From assembly GCA_002155105.1 (NCBI GenBank), contig MUZD01000001.1, positions 434,001 through 498,000 of the forward strand: a stretch of DNA of 64,000 bases. The letters are read 5' to 3'. The DNA comes from Sedimentibacter sp. SX930. Lineage in GTDB: Bacteria > Bacillota > Bacilli > Lactobacillales > Aerococcaceae. Positions 22,668 to 32,121 of the stretch are shown here, one piece after another (position 1 is the first letter of the stretch; every line of letters begins with the position of its first letter). The position numbers and the translations under genes are program-made. The notes beneath the pieces are model-generated. The model saw nothing but the letters and a program-made list of their open reading frames with translations, was not told the DNA's origin and did no database searches.

Positions 22668-23792
22668 ATGGCTTTAAACGACAAAGAATCAAGAATACTG
22701 AGCTACATAAAGGAAAATCCTTTCATTTCGCAGCAAGACTTAGCTACAAAAATCGGCCTCTCACGTCCTGCGGTGGCGAATATCATTTCCGGCTTAGTGA
22801 GACGGGGATACCTTTTGGGGAAAGCCTATGTCATCAATGACACGCGACCGATTGTCTGTATCGGCGCTGCCTGCATCGATCGCCGTTATTTTGTGGAAGG
22901 TGGTCTAATTCATGGACAATCGAACAATGTCACTTCGCAGACCTCGATCGGCGGGGTTGCTCTCAGCATCGCTGAGAATCTGGGCAGGCTGCAGGAAGAT
23001 GTCGTTATGCTATCTTTAGTGGGAGACGATGCGGAATGGCATACGATTGAGGAATCCATGCGCCCGTTGATGAAGACATCCGAAGTGGAAATGGTCCCTG
23101 GATTTTCGACAGGAACCTTTATGGAAGTCATCGATGAATCAGGTAAGATGATCATCGGATTGGCAGAGATGGATATCTATGAATACATGCAGCCGAAATG
23201 GTTGTTGAAACATCTGGCGACACTAAAACGGGCGAAGATGATCATAATCGACTCGAACTGTCCGAAAGAAAGCGTGGAGCACTTGCTTGAAATCGGCGCG
23301 AAGTACAATATTCCGGTCACCCTAGTCAGCGCATCCTTGCTGAAGCTGTATAATATCCCGGAAAATCTGAAGGGTTTGAAATTGCTGATTACGAAGCATG
23401 ACGAAACTGAGAAACACTTCGGGATTGAAATCAAGGATGATGCCTCTTTGCGGGAAGCTTTGCAGCTTTGGTTGGATAAAGGGGTGCAGCATGTCATCAT
23501 CACCAAAAACAGTCAGAGCGTCGGCTATGCCAGCGAAAAATACGGCATGCACGTCTATGACCTGAAGAACAGCAACAGCGACACCTACATATGGGGAACG
23601 AACGAAGCGCTCTGTGCCGGAATCGTGTATTCCTACTTGAGGACTGATGATATTTCGGAAATGATCCAGACTGGCTTAGTGAATGCCGTCATGTCATCGA
23701 AATCAGCCTACAAAGTCCGTCCGAACCTATCTCAAGCAGTATTGCGCAAGGATGTCAAAGAAATCGGTCAATTGGAAAGCAGAGAAATTTAG
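22668..23792 (+). CDS. PfkB-family sugar/nucleoside kinase with N-terminal helix-turn-helix
   Basis: 374 residues. Residues 1-55 are a winged helix-turn-helix (ESRILSYIKENPFISQQDLATKIGLSRPAVANIISGL, given here only as its ends), followed by a PfkB-like domain (IVCIGAACIDRRYF, GGVALSIAENLGRLQ, LSLVGDD). In active PfkB kinases the catalytic loop reads GAGD; here the aligned position is WGTNEALCAG (about residue 308), so the catalytic Asp is replaced by Glu and the preceding residues are changed. It may be a weak kinase or a sugar/nucleoside-sensing regulator. Related HTH-PfkB proteins include pseudouridine kinases. No pathway partner lies next to it. Confidence 0.75.
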   Translation: MALNDKESRILSYIKENPFISQQDLATKIGLSRPAVANIISGLVRRGYLLGKAYVINDTRPIVCIGAACIDRRYFVEGGLIHGQSNNVTSQTSIGGVALSIAENLGRLQEDVVMLSLVGDDAEWHTIEESMRPLMKTSEVEMVPGFSTGTFMEVIDESGKMIIGLAEMDIYEYMQPKWLLKHLATLKRAKMIIIDSNCPKESVEHLLEIGAKYNIPVTLVSASLLKLYNIPENLKGLKLLITKHDETEKHFGIEIKDDASLREALQLWLDKGVQHVIITKNSQSVGYASEKYGMHVYDLKNSNSDTYIWGTNEALCAGIVYSYLRTDDISEMIQTGLVNAVMSSKSAYKVRPNLSQAVLRKDVKEIGQLESREI

Positions 23793-23871
23793 ATGGACAA
23801 GAGCTTTCAGCTCAAGTGAAATGAAGCTATACCCCGATGGAATATTCATCGGAGTAACAAAATAACCAAAA

Positions 23872-23897
23872 AGAGCCTGCCACCCGGGCTCTTTTTT
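23872..23897 (+). terminator. Rho-independent terminator
   Basis: AAGAGCC pairs with GGCTCTT, then T6. It ends the HTH-PfkB transcript. Confidence 0.8.
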
Positions 23898-24012
23898 GGT
23901 TTGTAAATTTATCAACCGAAGCACCGCTAATCTTTTGTTTCTTCCGTAAGTATAGTAAAATAAGAGTAAGGAAAGCGTTTTCTGGTTGATTATTCCAAAG
24001 GAGTGAGTTTGA

Positions 24013-24426
24013 ATGGTTCAGTATAAAAACATATTGATCCCAGTGGACGGATCGGAGGCTTCGATCAAGGCGTTCAAACAGGCGGTCCATATCGCTGAAA
24101 GGAACGATGCCGCGCTTTATCTTGTTGCGATACTTGATAAAAAAGATAATGCCGATGAAGCTGCACAGCTGCAGAAAGATAAGGACTCTTTATTCGATGA
24201 ATTTGACAGATACGCGCGGGCAAACGGGGTCGCGGTGCACAAGGAAATGCGCACTGGCAGCCCTAAGGAAATGATTGCGAAGACGCTTGTGGAAGAATGG
24301 AATTGTGATTTGATTGTAATGGGTGCGACCGGTAAAGGCACCATCGCAAAATTGGTGGTCGGTTCAGTGACGAATCATGTCATCAAGCATGCACCGTGCG
24401 ATGTATTAATTGTAAGGGAAGATTGA
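24013..24426 (+). CDS. Universal stress protein (UspA family)
   Basis: 137 residues, one Usp domain. The start YKNILIPVDGSEASIKAF and the end GATGKGTIAKLVVGSVTNHV, which carries the G-2X-G-9X-G(S/T) nucleotide-binding pattern, mark it as an ATP-binding type. Cytoplasmic; Usp proteins support survival under stress, mechanism usually unknown. Monocistronic with an AAAGGAGTGAG ribosome binding site, and it shares a bidirectional terminator with sbcC. Confidence 0.93.
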   Translation: MVQYKNILIPVDGSEASIKAFKQAVHIAERNDAALYLVAILDKKDNADEAAQLQKDKDSLFDEFDRYARANGVAVHKEMRTGSPKEMIAKTLVEEWNCDLIVMGATGKGTIAKLVVGSVTNHVIKHAPCDVLIVRED

Positions 24427-24460
24427 TCAGACGCTTTTGAACCAAAGGATCAGGAGACGC

Positions 24461-24505
24461 AAAAAAAGTCCAGTTACGTAAATGTAGCTGGACTTTCCTT
24501 TTTTC
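24461..24505. terminator. Bidirectional terminator
   Basis: AAAGTCCAG pairs with CTGGACTTT, with T-rich runs on both strands. It serves the Usp gene and sbcC. Confidence 0.8.
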
Positions 24506-27500
24506 TACACAATAATTTTAGCGGTGCTGCCTTCCGCGGTGCGGTCGATTTCGATGTGGACTGGTATCCGCGTCTTTAGTTCCTCGACGTGTGAGATGAT
24601 GCCGACCAGACGTCCGCTGCTGTTCAGGGAGAACAACGCTTCGATTGCGGAATCCAATGATTCGGGGTCCAGCGAACCGAAGCCTTCATCGATGAACAGC
24701 GTATCGATCTGGATGCCCCCGCTGCGGCTCTGCATCACATCGCTGAGTCCAAGGGCGAGCGCAAGGGATGCCTTGAAGCTTTCGCCTCCCGATAACGTTT
24801 TGACGCTGCGGGTTTGACCGGTGTAATGGTCGAATACATCCAGGTCCAGACCTTTGGCTCCGGCACCTTTTCCCTTATCTTCCTTCCGCAACAACAGGTA
24901 ACGGTTGTTGGTCATCTGTTGGAAGCGAAGGTTGGCGGCTTCGATGATTTCCTCGTAGTAGATCGCCAGCACATAGCGCTCGAAGGAAATATAGTCGGTT
25001 TCTTTGGTGCCGTTGGCGATGTCAGACAAGGTCCTGTATTTCTGGTAATCGGCAATGATCTGCTGCTGCTTTTTGTAGATTGCGGCGATTTCTTGGGCCG
25101 CTTTTCTGAGCATTTGGATGTCGCCTGCGAGCTGGTCTTTTTGCTCTTCCGATTCGCGGATGGCATTGTCGAGAAGCACTTTTTGCTCGGCGCAGGAGGC
25201 GATTGTCTGATCCGGATCCAACGCGGCTGCGGCTTTCTTTTGATCGCGCAAACGGGTCACTGTGACATTCAGGTCGTCTTCATGACTGCGGATCCGTTTC
25301 TGGATGTCCAGACACAGAGCCTTATCCAAAATCAGATGGTTGAAAGGTTCTTCCAGACCGGCAGCATCCAGTGCCGTTGTGTATATCGTCTCAGCATCCA
25401 GCAAAGCAGTTGTGGCTTCCTCTACCTGAGCTGAGTAGGTGGTCCGGTTGGCAAGGCAGACAGCAAGCTGTTTCTCGAGTTCCGTCAGCTCGCTTTTCAG
25501 TTTGTTGTAGTTGCCTGTGCAAGTATCAATCTTTTCGCTGAGCTGCAGGATCTCTTTTTGCACGGTTGCGATGTTCTTGTCGCCCAAAACTTGTTTATCC
25601 TGGTCGATTTCGGCCAACAGGTCCCGGGAAAGGGTTTCGTTCAAGAGCAGCGTTTGCTGAAGGGCAATACGGTTTTGGTCGATCGCCTGCAGTTTCGCTT
25701 CGATGTCGCTTTGCTCTCTGAAGAGGGCATCTTCTTCATCAAGCACCTTCTGTATATTTTTCATTTCCAAGAGGAATGCTTTTTCCGACGCAATCTCCGC
25801 ATCGCGTTTTTCTTGCTGCTCCTGTTTGTAGCTTTCGAAAGTTTCAGCTGGGACGGCGAACTCATCGAAGAGATCAGCCAGCTGTTTTCGGATGCCGGAA
25901 AGTTCGGCAGTTGCCTGCTGGTAATCCGCATAGGCCTGATTCCGTTTTTTCTCCAGCAACTCCCGGTCCTGATCCGAAAGGGTGTCCGCCGTTTTTTTCG
26001 CGGGGGCGGGATGGTGTGTTGAACCGCAGACAAGGCAAGCCTCTCCGCCAACCAACTGTTCGGCTAAGATGCCGGCGATGTTGCGGTTGTAGAGGAGGGT
26101 TTCATCCTTGAACTGTTGATCGACCGTCACGTATGCTTTTTCGAGAATCAGGAATCGCTCGCCTTTTTCAAGTTGTTCAGCCAACAATTTTTCGGCCTGG
26201 ACGATCCTTTTGTGGAGCTGATCGGATTGCTGCACGTTCATTCTGCAGGCACTCAATTGCTCTTGCATGATGGCAGCATCCTTTTGGGCTCGTTTCACCG
26301 TTACTAGCTTCTGCTGGCATTGTTCCTGTTTTATTTTTTGCGCTTGCAGGAGTTCCGCATGTTTCTGCAGTTCTTTCGTGGCATCTTCGCACGCTTTTTG
26401 GCAACTAGCCAGTTCTTTCTCTTTCTTAGCCAATGCGACAAGCTGTTTTTCCTGTTCCTTTGCGGCATCGACCTGTTCACGCAAGTCCGGAATCAGGGAA
26501 ATCGCAACTTCAGCAGCTTCGAACGCCGGCTTTTTATCGCGAGAATCCTGATTCAATTGGTCGAAAAGATCGTCATTTTGTTTGGCTTGTTCCTGTTTTG
26601 CATCCTTGTTAGTGACTGCAGCGACGCACAGCAATCTTTTTTCCTCGGCTTTGACGGCTTGTTCATGGCGTTCCAACTGCCGTTTCCATTCGAGGGCAGA
26701 AGATTCCTCTTGCTCAAGAACTTTCAGTCTGACTTCCAGCTGTGCGATGTCTTCCAGCAATTTGATGGTATCGCTAGTGGATTGGCTTTGTAGACGCAAA
26801 GCCGCGAGCTGCAGTTCTTTGGCGTTGCGTTCTTCTTCGAGGGCCGCCAACAGTTCCGCGATCCGAACGAGAATGCGTTCGGTGTCCTGTAAGATGAGCA
26901 CTTCCTGCAAGGCGTCGTCATATATTCCGGAGGCAAACGAGTAGGCTGTCTGAAGCGAGTCCTGTGCGGAAGTCGCTTGGCTTTGCAGGGATTTGGCTTT
27001 CTCCTTCAGCTCCTCCTGGAAACTTTTCAGGATTTCGGTCCCAAAAATGTTCCGGAAGATCATCTCTTTTTCGTTGCTGTTCGATTCGAGCAGTTTCTTG
27101 AACTCTCCCTGTGGCAACATTACGATCTGTTTGAATTGCTCGTAGTTCAAGGAAAGCAGCTGTTCTATTTCCGCATTGGCATCGCGCGCTTTCGTCGTCA
27201 CGGTGTCGTCATGGTAAAAGGCCACATCAGCCAGAAGGTTGATGATTTTACCGCTCTTTCCAGGACCCGTCTGGGCAGGGGAGCGTCTGACGCGGTAAGT
27301 CTTTCCGTTGTATTCGAACGTCAGATCGACGTAGCAGATGGCTTCTTCCGCTGCAAACTGGGACTTGAACGTGTCCTTTTCCCGGCTGCTGCCGCTGGCG
27401 ACGTCGTAAAGTGCGTATGCAATGGCGTCGAAAATCGTGGTTTTGCCGGCACCTGTTGGCCCGCTCACAAGGAACAGCGTTTGGTTCTGGAATTGCGTGA

Positions 27501-27564
27501 AGTCCAATACGATTTTTTCTTTGTATGGCCCGAAGGCACTCACTTCTAGTCTTAAGGGTCTCAT
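24505..27564 (-). CDS. sbcC: Exonuclease SbcCD subunit C
   Basis: 1019 residues of the Rad50/SMC type. Walker A is GPTGAGKTTIFDA near residue 35; long coiled coils surround a zinc-hook CLVC near residue 508; the C-terminal half-ATPase has the signature LSGGESFKASLALALGLSD and Walker B TLFIDEGFGSLD. With SbcD it forms the nuclease that opens DNA hairpins and blocked ends. The ATG follows directly on the sbcD stop codon, so the subunits are translationally coupled. Full length. Confidence 0.96.
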   Translation of the reverse strand: MRPLRLEVSAFGPYKEKIVLDFTQFQNQTLFLVSGPTGAGKTTIFDAIAYALYDVASGSSREKDTFKSQFAAEEAICYVDLTFEYNGKTYRVRRSPAQTGPGKSGKIINLLADVAFYHDDTVTTKARDANAEIEQLLSLNYEQFKQIVMLPQGEFKKLLESNSNEKEMIFRNIFGTEILKSFQEELKEKAKSLQSQATSAQDSLQTAYSFASGIYDDALQEVLILQDTERILVRIAELLAALEEERNAKELQLAALRLQSQSTSDTIKLLEDIAQLEVRLKVLEQEESSALEWKRQLERHEQAVKAEEKRLLCVAAVTNKDAKQEQAKQNDDLFDQLNQDSRDKKPAFEAAEVAISLIPDLREQVDAAKEQEKQLVALAKKEKELASCQKACEDATKELQKHAELLQAQKIKQEQCQQKLVTVKRAQKDAAIMQEQLSACRMNVQQSDQLHKRIVQAEKLLAEQLEKGERFLILEKAYVTVDQQFKDETLLYNRNIAGILAEQLVGGEACLVCGSTHHPAPAKKTADTLSDQDRELLEKKRNQAYADYQQATAELSGIRKQLADLFDEFAVPAETFESYKQEQQEKRDAEIASEKAFLLEMKNIQKVLDEEDALFREQSDIEAKLQAIDQNRIALQQTLLLNETLSRDLLAEIDQDKQVLGDKNIATVQKEILQLSEKIDTCTGNYNKLKSELTELEKQLAVCLANRTTYSAQVEEATTALLDAETIYTTALDAAGLEEPFNHLILDKALCLDIQKRIRSHEDDLNVTVTRLRDQKKAAAALDPDQTIASCAEQKVLLDNAIRESEEQKDQLAGDIQMLRKAAQEIAAIYKKQQQIIADYQKYRTLSDIANGTKETDYISFERYVLAIYYEEIIEAANLRFQQMTNNRYLLLRKEDKGKGAGAKGLDLDVFDHYTGQTRSVKTLSGGESFKASLALALGLSDVMQSRSGGIQIDTLFIDEGFGSLDPESLDSAIEALFSLNSSGRLVGIISHVEELKTRIPVHIEIDRTAEGSTAKIIV

Positions 27565-28698
27565 CTAATCTTTCCTTCCCAGAGCGGCAAAGACATCCGC
27601 GACGATTTTTTGACCGGATTCATCCAATTCTATGGCGCGGTATTGCTCATAAAAATCCTTGAAGAGATCCGGGTAGGACAACTGTTGGAGATCTTCGCGG
27701 TTATGCTGCAGGGCCACCGATTCGGTTTCTCTCCGGCTGACGTATTCGAGACCCATCGCGTGTGGATAGCGACGGCGCAATTGATTCATCGCATCCAGTA
27801 CATATTCCGTATCCTCCAGTTCAAAAAACAGGTAATCGTCGGATTGGCCGTTCATCAACTCGGAAAATGTGCTTCTGATTGTTCGCATATCGCGCAAAGG
27901 CTTGATCCGGAGCGGTTCGATCTCCAGCTTGTCTTTTTCTATCGTTACGATGCTCGTCTGCTTTTGATGCGGAGTTTCCGATTTTGAATACTTCAGGATC
28001 GAGCCGCTGTAGCGGACTTTATCGTTTTTGACTTTCTGGGCCTTGTGCAGATGGCCCAATGCGACATAATCGAAATCCTCGAACAGCGACACATCCACGT
28101 ATTCGGAAGTGCCGATGCTGAGCGGACGTTCGGAATCGGATGGCTCGCTTGTGTCGTTTCCGGTCTGGATCACATAGCCGTGCGCAATCAGGATGTTCAC
28201 TTCATCCGGGTTCATCGTTGCTTTGACGGTCGCCAACTGCGCACGAACGGCATCCTCCATATTTTTGATTGTGTCGTCCTGAAGCGTTTCGCGGACATAG
28301 ACATGGTCAGCAAAGGGCAGCAGATAGAAATTGGTTCCCTCGAAAGCAACTTTTCGGATGGCCTCTTTTTTCAGGGTTCCTTCTATGTAAAGGCGACTTT
28401 CGGCTAGCAGATCGGCGGCATATTCGATCCGCTCGTTGCTGTCGTGGTTGCCGGCGATGACAAACACAGGCACGCCCAATTCCTTCACCATCCGGGTCAG
28501 CGTCCGGTTGGCCAAGGCAACCGCTTCTTTCGGAGGCAACGCGCGGTCGTAAAGGTCCCCGGCCATGATGATTGCATCGATATTTTTTTCTTTGAGTGTC
28601 TCTATCAGGTCCATCAAGTAGTGGCGCTGGTCATCCAGCATGGAAAAATCATTGACGATTTTGCCGAGATGCCAATCAGCTGTATGCAGTATTCTCAT
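27565..28698 (-). CDS. sbcD: Exonuclease SbcCD subunit D
   Basis: 377 residues of the Mre11-type metallophosphoesterase family. Metal-binding motifs: LHTADWHLGK at the start, AGDLYDRALPP (about 51), VIAGNHDSNERI (about 80), IAHGYV (about 165) and LGHLHKAQ (about 205). I chose the start at 28698 because CAGGAGACTTTCCC precedes it and the protein then begins MRILHTADWH like its relatives; the frame extends 29 codons further upstream. It is the first gene of the sbcDC pair. Confidence 0.96.
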   Translation of the reverse strand: MRILHTADWHLGKIVNDFSMLDDQRHYLMDLIETLKEKNIDAIIMAGDLYDRALPPKEAVALANRTLTRMVKELGVPVFVIAGNHDSNERIEYAADLLAESRLYIEGTLKKEAIRKVAFEGTNFYLLPFADHVYVRETLQDDTIKNMEDAVRAQLATVKATMNPDEVNILIAHGYVIQTGNDTSEPSDSERPLSIGTSEYVDVSLFEDFDYVALGHLHKAQKVKNDKVRYSGSILKYSKSETPHQKQTSIVTIEKDKLEIEPLRIKPLRDMRTIRSTFSELMNGQSDDYLFFELEDTEYVLDAMNQLRRRYPHAMGLEYVSRRETESVALQHNREDLQQLSYPDLFKDFYEQYRAIELDESGQKIVADVFAALGRKD

Positions 28699-28919
28699 GG
28701 GAAAGTCTCCTGTCCATCGGTTAGTATTTTGTAATAAAAAAGTTGCGCGTATCTTATCGGTAAGCCAAATAAGTTCGTCTTCCATTATAACAGATTATCC
28801 AGTCGGCAAGCAGGGACAAATGCAGTGGCGTGAGTGAAATGCTAGTGATGTTGGCGTTTTTGGGCTATAGTATGGGTATGAGGTCAGGATAATAAAGAGC
28901 AGTTGAAGGAGGAACGGAA

Positions 28920-29705
28920 ATGGATCTGGGGCTTAAGAACAAAGTGGCGTTGGTCATCGCTTCGAGCCAAGGATTGGGCAAGGCGGTGGCGAAGGAACTC
29001 GTCAAAGAAGGCGCGCACGTCATGCTCACGAGCAGAAGCGAAGACAAATTGGCTGAGGTGAAAGAAGAACTGGAAGCCTTGCATGGCGGAAAGGTCGCTT
29101 ATTTCCCTTGCGACATCACCAAAAATGAGGATATTCAGAAACTTGTGGTAAGGACGCATGAAGTGTTCGGGAAAATCGATATCTTGCTGAACAATGCAGG
29201 CGGCCCTCCAAGCGGAAAATTCGATTCCTTTTCCGATGAGGCGTGGCAACAGGCGTTCGAATTGAACCTGTTGAGCTATATCCGGATCATCCGCGAAGTG
29301 CTGCCTGATCTTCGCAAAGAAGGCGGACGCATCGTCAATATCGCTTCGATTTCGGTGAAGACGCCGTTGCCGAATCTGGTCCTTTCCAATACATTCCGGA
29401 ATGGTATCGTCGGTTTGAGCAAGACGCTTGCCGATGAATTGGCGTCCGACAACATTCTTGTGAATGTCGTTGCGCCGGGAAAAATCGAAACCGATCGTCT
29501 GAAATATCTGAATGAAGCGAACGCCAAAGCGAAAGAGCTGTCATTGGCGGAAGTCGACAAAGCTGCAATTGCAGGCATTCCTTTGGGACGCTACGGTACA
29601 CCGGAAGAATTCGCGAAAGCCGTCGTTTTCCTTCTTTCCGATGCAAACACCTACATTACCGGTAGCACACTTTATGTGGATGGTGGGGCAGTCAAAGCGA
29701 TTTGA
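28920..29705 (+). CDS. SDR-family oxidoreductase with altered active site
   Basis: 261 residues, Rossmann fold. The nucleotide-binding loop reads ASSQGLGKAVA, NNAG appears as LLNNAGGPPS (about 88), and the C terminus is the usual ITGSTLYVDGGA. The canonical catalytic Tyr-x-x-x-Lys is not seen: after NIASISVKTP the expected region reads SNTFRNGIVGLSKT. This variant is known in a branch of SDRs annotated as 3-oxoacyl-ACP reductase- or glucose dehydrogenase-like, so the activity is uncertain. AAGGAGG precedes the ATG. The ChbG gene lies 38 bp downstream and may be co-transcribed. Confidence 0.85.
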   Translation: MDLGLKNKVALVIASSQGLGKAVAKELVKEGAHVMLTSRSEDKLAEVKEELEALHGGKVAYFPCDITKNEDIQKLVVRTHEVFGKIDILLNNAGGPPSGKFDSFSDEAWQQAFELNLLSYIRIIREVLPDLRKEGGRIVNIASISVKTPLPNLVLSNTFRNGIVGLSKTLADELASDNILVNVVAPGKIETDRLKYLNEANAKAKELSLAEVDKAAIAGIPLGRYGTPEEFAKAVVFLLSDANTYITGSTLYVDGGAVKAI

Positions 29706-29743
29706 AGGCGAACCGCCATCCGAAACAGACAGGAGAATGAAAT

Positions 29744-30511
29744 ATGGGACAAGTAATCATCAACGCAGACGATTTTGGTCTCACAAATGGCGTGAACTAC
29801 GGCATCATCGATAGTTTTTTGTACGGCATCACCACCTCGACGACTCTTATTGCAAACGGATCGGCTTTCGACCATGCAGTGGAGTTGGCATCCGATCATC
29901 CGGATCTGGAAATCGGGGTCCATCTGAATTTGACGCTAGGCAAGCCTTTACTGCCTGATTCAGTCAGCATCAGTGCCAATGGGCGTTTCCACACCAGGGA
30001 ATACGTGCAGCAGCATGCGGCTTCGCTGGATTTGGATGAAGTCTATGCGGAGTGGCATGCGCAGATCGAAAAGGTGCGCAAGGCTGGCATCAAACCAACG
30101 CATTTGGATTCGCACCACCATGTGCATATGCTGGAGCCGCTCAACAAGGTCATCCTGTCGTTGGCGATCCAGCACGATCTGCCGATTCGGGATCACTTTG
30201 AAGGCAGCCATGGGGTGTTGCACACGGACCGCCAATTTGACCTCGGCTTCGCTGCTGAAAAACCGCAGGCCGAATTGGGAATGAGCGTGATGGAAAAATT
30301 GGATGACATCATGGCTGTCCTGGAAAAAGCGGATACTTCGGTTGAATTGATCGTCCATCCCGGTTATGTCGATGCAAGTTTGGAACGCGTGAGCAGTCTT
30401 CAGAAGGATCGGGCCTACATGGCGGAATTTTTGATGCACTCCGATTTTGCGGATCGGATTCGCGAAGATGAGGCAATCCAGTTGATTTCGTATGCTGAAT
30501 TGAAGGAATAA
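29744..30511 (+). CDS. ChbG/HpnK (YdjC) family carbohydrate deacetylase
   Basis: 255 residues. IINADDFGLTNGVNYGI at the N terminus holds the metal-binding Asp pair, GVHLNLTLGKPL (about 65) and THLDSHHHVHM (about 120) supply further metal and active-site residues. Family members remove N-acetyl groups from chito-oligosaccharides or similar sugars. No chitobiose genes lie nearby, so the substrate is open. GACAGGAGAATGAAAT precedes the ATG; a hairpin terminator follows. Confidence 0.88.
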   Translation: MGQVIINADDFGLTNGVNYGIIDSFLYGITTSTTLIANGSAFDHAVELASDHPDLEIGVHLNLTLGKPLLPDSVSISANGRFHTREYVQQHAASLDLDEVYAEWHAQIEKVRKAGIKPTHLDSHHHVHMLEPLNKVILSLAIQHDLPIRDHFEGSHGVLHTDRQFDLGFAAEKPQAELGMSVMEKLDDIMAVLEKADTSVELIVHPGYVDASLERVSSLQKDRAYMAEFLMHSDFADRIREDEAIQLISYAELKE

Positions 30512-30525
30512 TGATGTTTGTGATT

Positions 30526-30556
30526 AAAGGCAGTCCTATTCAGGAATGCCTTTTTG
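30526..30556 (+). terminator. Rho-independent terminator after the ChbG-like gene
   Basis: AAAGGCA pairs with TGCCTTT, with an inner TCCT/AGGA pairing, then Ts. Confidence 0.75.
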
Positions 30557-30570
30557 TATTTATTACTAAT

Positions 30571-30616
30571 TTATAATAATTATCATTAACAAAAATGAAG
30601 GGAGTAGTGATAGAAT
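30571..30616 (+). promoter_or_regulatory. PerR/Fur-like box and promoter of fetAB
   Basis: TTATAATAATTATCA (30571-30585) matches the PerR box TTATAATNATTATAA at all but one defined position and also resembles a Fur box (about 15 of 19). It abuts TTAACA (30586-30591), which with TAGAAT (30611-30616, 19-bp spacing) forms the likely promoter. Binding here would block RNA polymerase. Confidence 0.6.
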
Positions 30617-30707
30617 AGAGAAATGAAGCATAGCCGACCTGTACGGCGATTTTTGGGTTCGCAACAGTTTCGGCTGTAATTTGAATGACAAAGGAGTAAT
30701 TTGAAAA

Positions 30708-31361
30708 ATGGCATTATTGGAAATGGAACATCTGAGTTTTGTGTCGGATGGCAAAGTCATTCTGGACGACATCACCTATTCACTTGAGGAGGGTGAGTTT
30801 CTCTCGATAACAGGCCCGTCCGGAAGCGGCAAGAGCACCCTGTTGAAGATCATCGCGACCATCCTTTCTCGTACCGAAGGGGAAATACGCTACCAAGGCA
30901 AATCGTTGGATGCGTATGAACCTACCGAATACCGCAAGGAGGTTTCCTATACGTTCCAGACACCTGTTTTGTTCGGAAAAACCGTCCGCGATAATTTGGC
31001 TTTTCCTTACGAAATCCGCAAAAAGGAATTTGATGAAAAAAAAGCTATTTCGTATCTGGAGTCGCTGGGGCTGCCGAAGGAATACTTGGATAAAGAAATC
31101 AATACCTTGTCAGGCGGGGAAAAACAGCGTGTCGCTTTGATCCGCAACGTCCTGTTTCAACCGAAAATCCTCCTGCTCGATGAAGTGACGAGCGCCTTGG
31201 ATGAAGCGAATCGCCAAATCATCTGGAAATGGCTCCAGGAAATGCGGGAGCATGCCGATATGACGATCATCATGGTCAGCCATAATGAGGAAGAATCCAG
31301 CTTGGCTGATAAGAACATCCATATCGTTGCAGGGAAAATCGTAAAAGGGGAGGGGAACTAA
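30708..31361 (+). CDS. fetA: Iron export ABC transporter ATP-binding protein (FetA/YbbL)
   Basis: 217 residues, a single ABC ATPase: Walker [12 protein letters not shown] (about 37), Q-loop YTFQTPVLFG (about 84), signature LSGGEKQRVAL (about 133) and Walker B ILLLDEVTSALD. Its partner YbbM/FetB follows after a single base, the arrangement of the FetAB exporter that lowers cytoplasmic iron and protects against peroxide in E. coli. The PerR/Fur-like box upstream supports that role. AAAGGAG precedes the start. Confidence 0.88.
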   Translation: MALLEMEHLSFVSDGKVILDDITYSLEEGEFLSITGPSGSGKSTLLKIIATILSRTEGEIRYQGKSLDAYEPTEYRKEVSYTFQTPVLFGKTVRDNLAFPYEIRKKEFDEKKAISYLESLGLPKEYLDKEINTLSGGEKQRVALIRNVLFQPKILLLDEVTSALDEANRQIIWKWLQEMREHADMTIIMVSHNEEESSLADKNIHIVAGKIVKGEGN

Positions 31362-31362
31362 G

Positions 31363-32121
31363 ATGGATCTACAAGTCAGTCCAATCACGCTCATGTTGAG
31401 CTTTTCGTTGGTGATGGTGGGAGTCTACATCTCCTACAAAGAAAAATTAGGCACGGCCAAAGACATTTTGTACAGCATTGCCAGAGCCGTTGTTCAGCTG
31501 ATTGCGGTCGGGTACGTGTTGACGTATCTGTTCAATGTGAACAACACGATCGTCACTTTGGTGATGGTTGCAGTCATCGTCTTCAATGCGTCATGGAATG
31601 CCCACAAACGCAGCAGCAGTATCCCGAATTCCTTGAAGATTTCGCTCATCGCCATCTCTTCTTCAGCAATTTTGACGTTATCAATCTTGGTCCTGTCGGG
31701 GTCCGTCAAATTTATTCCTTCACAGATCGTTCCGATCACAGGCATGATAGCCGGGAATGCGATGACGACCATCGGCTTGTGCTACCGCAACCTGAATTCC
31801 TTGTTCCGCGATCAGCGCCAGCAGATTCTGGAAAAACTTTCACTGGGAGCGACTCCGAATCAAGCTTCGCGCACCATCTTGAGGGAAACAATCAGATCAG
31901 GCATGCAGCCATCCTTGGATTCCGCCAAAACGGTGGGTATCGTTTCCTTGCCGGGCATGATGTCGGGTCTGATGTTTGCCGGTACGGTACCGATGACGGC
32001 CATCATGTATCAGATCATGGTGACTTTCATGCTGGTGGCGGCGACAAGCATCTCCTCTTACATCGCTTCTTTCCTGGCATACCGTGAATTCTACAATGAC
32101 AGACAGCAATTGCGCGTCTGA
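31363..32121 (+). CDS. fetB: Iron export ABC transporter permease (FetB/YbbM, UPF0014)
   Basis: 252 residues with about seven membrane spans. Family signatures: MIAGNAMTTIGLCYRNL (about 125), LSLGATPNQASRTILRETIRSG (about 162, ends of a longer block) and GIVSLPGMMSGLMFAGT (about 190). It is the membrane subunit of the FetAB exporter, 1 bp after fetA. Plasma membrane. Nothing unusual. Confidence 0.9.
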   Translation: MDLQVSPITLMLSFSLVMVGVYISYKEKLGTAKDILYSIARAVVQLIAVGYVLTYLFNVNNTIVTLVMVAVIVFNASWNAHKRSSSIPNSLKISLIAISSSAILTLSILVLSGSVKFIPSQIVPITGMIAGNAMTTIGLCYRNLNSLFRDQRQQILEKLSLGATPNQASRTILRETIRSGMQPSLDSAKTVGIVSLPGMMSGLMFAGTVPMTAIMYQIMVTFMLVAATSISSYIASFLAYREFYNDRQQLRV

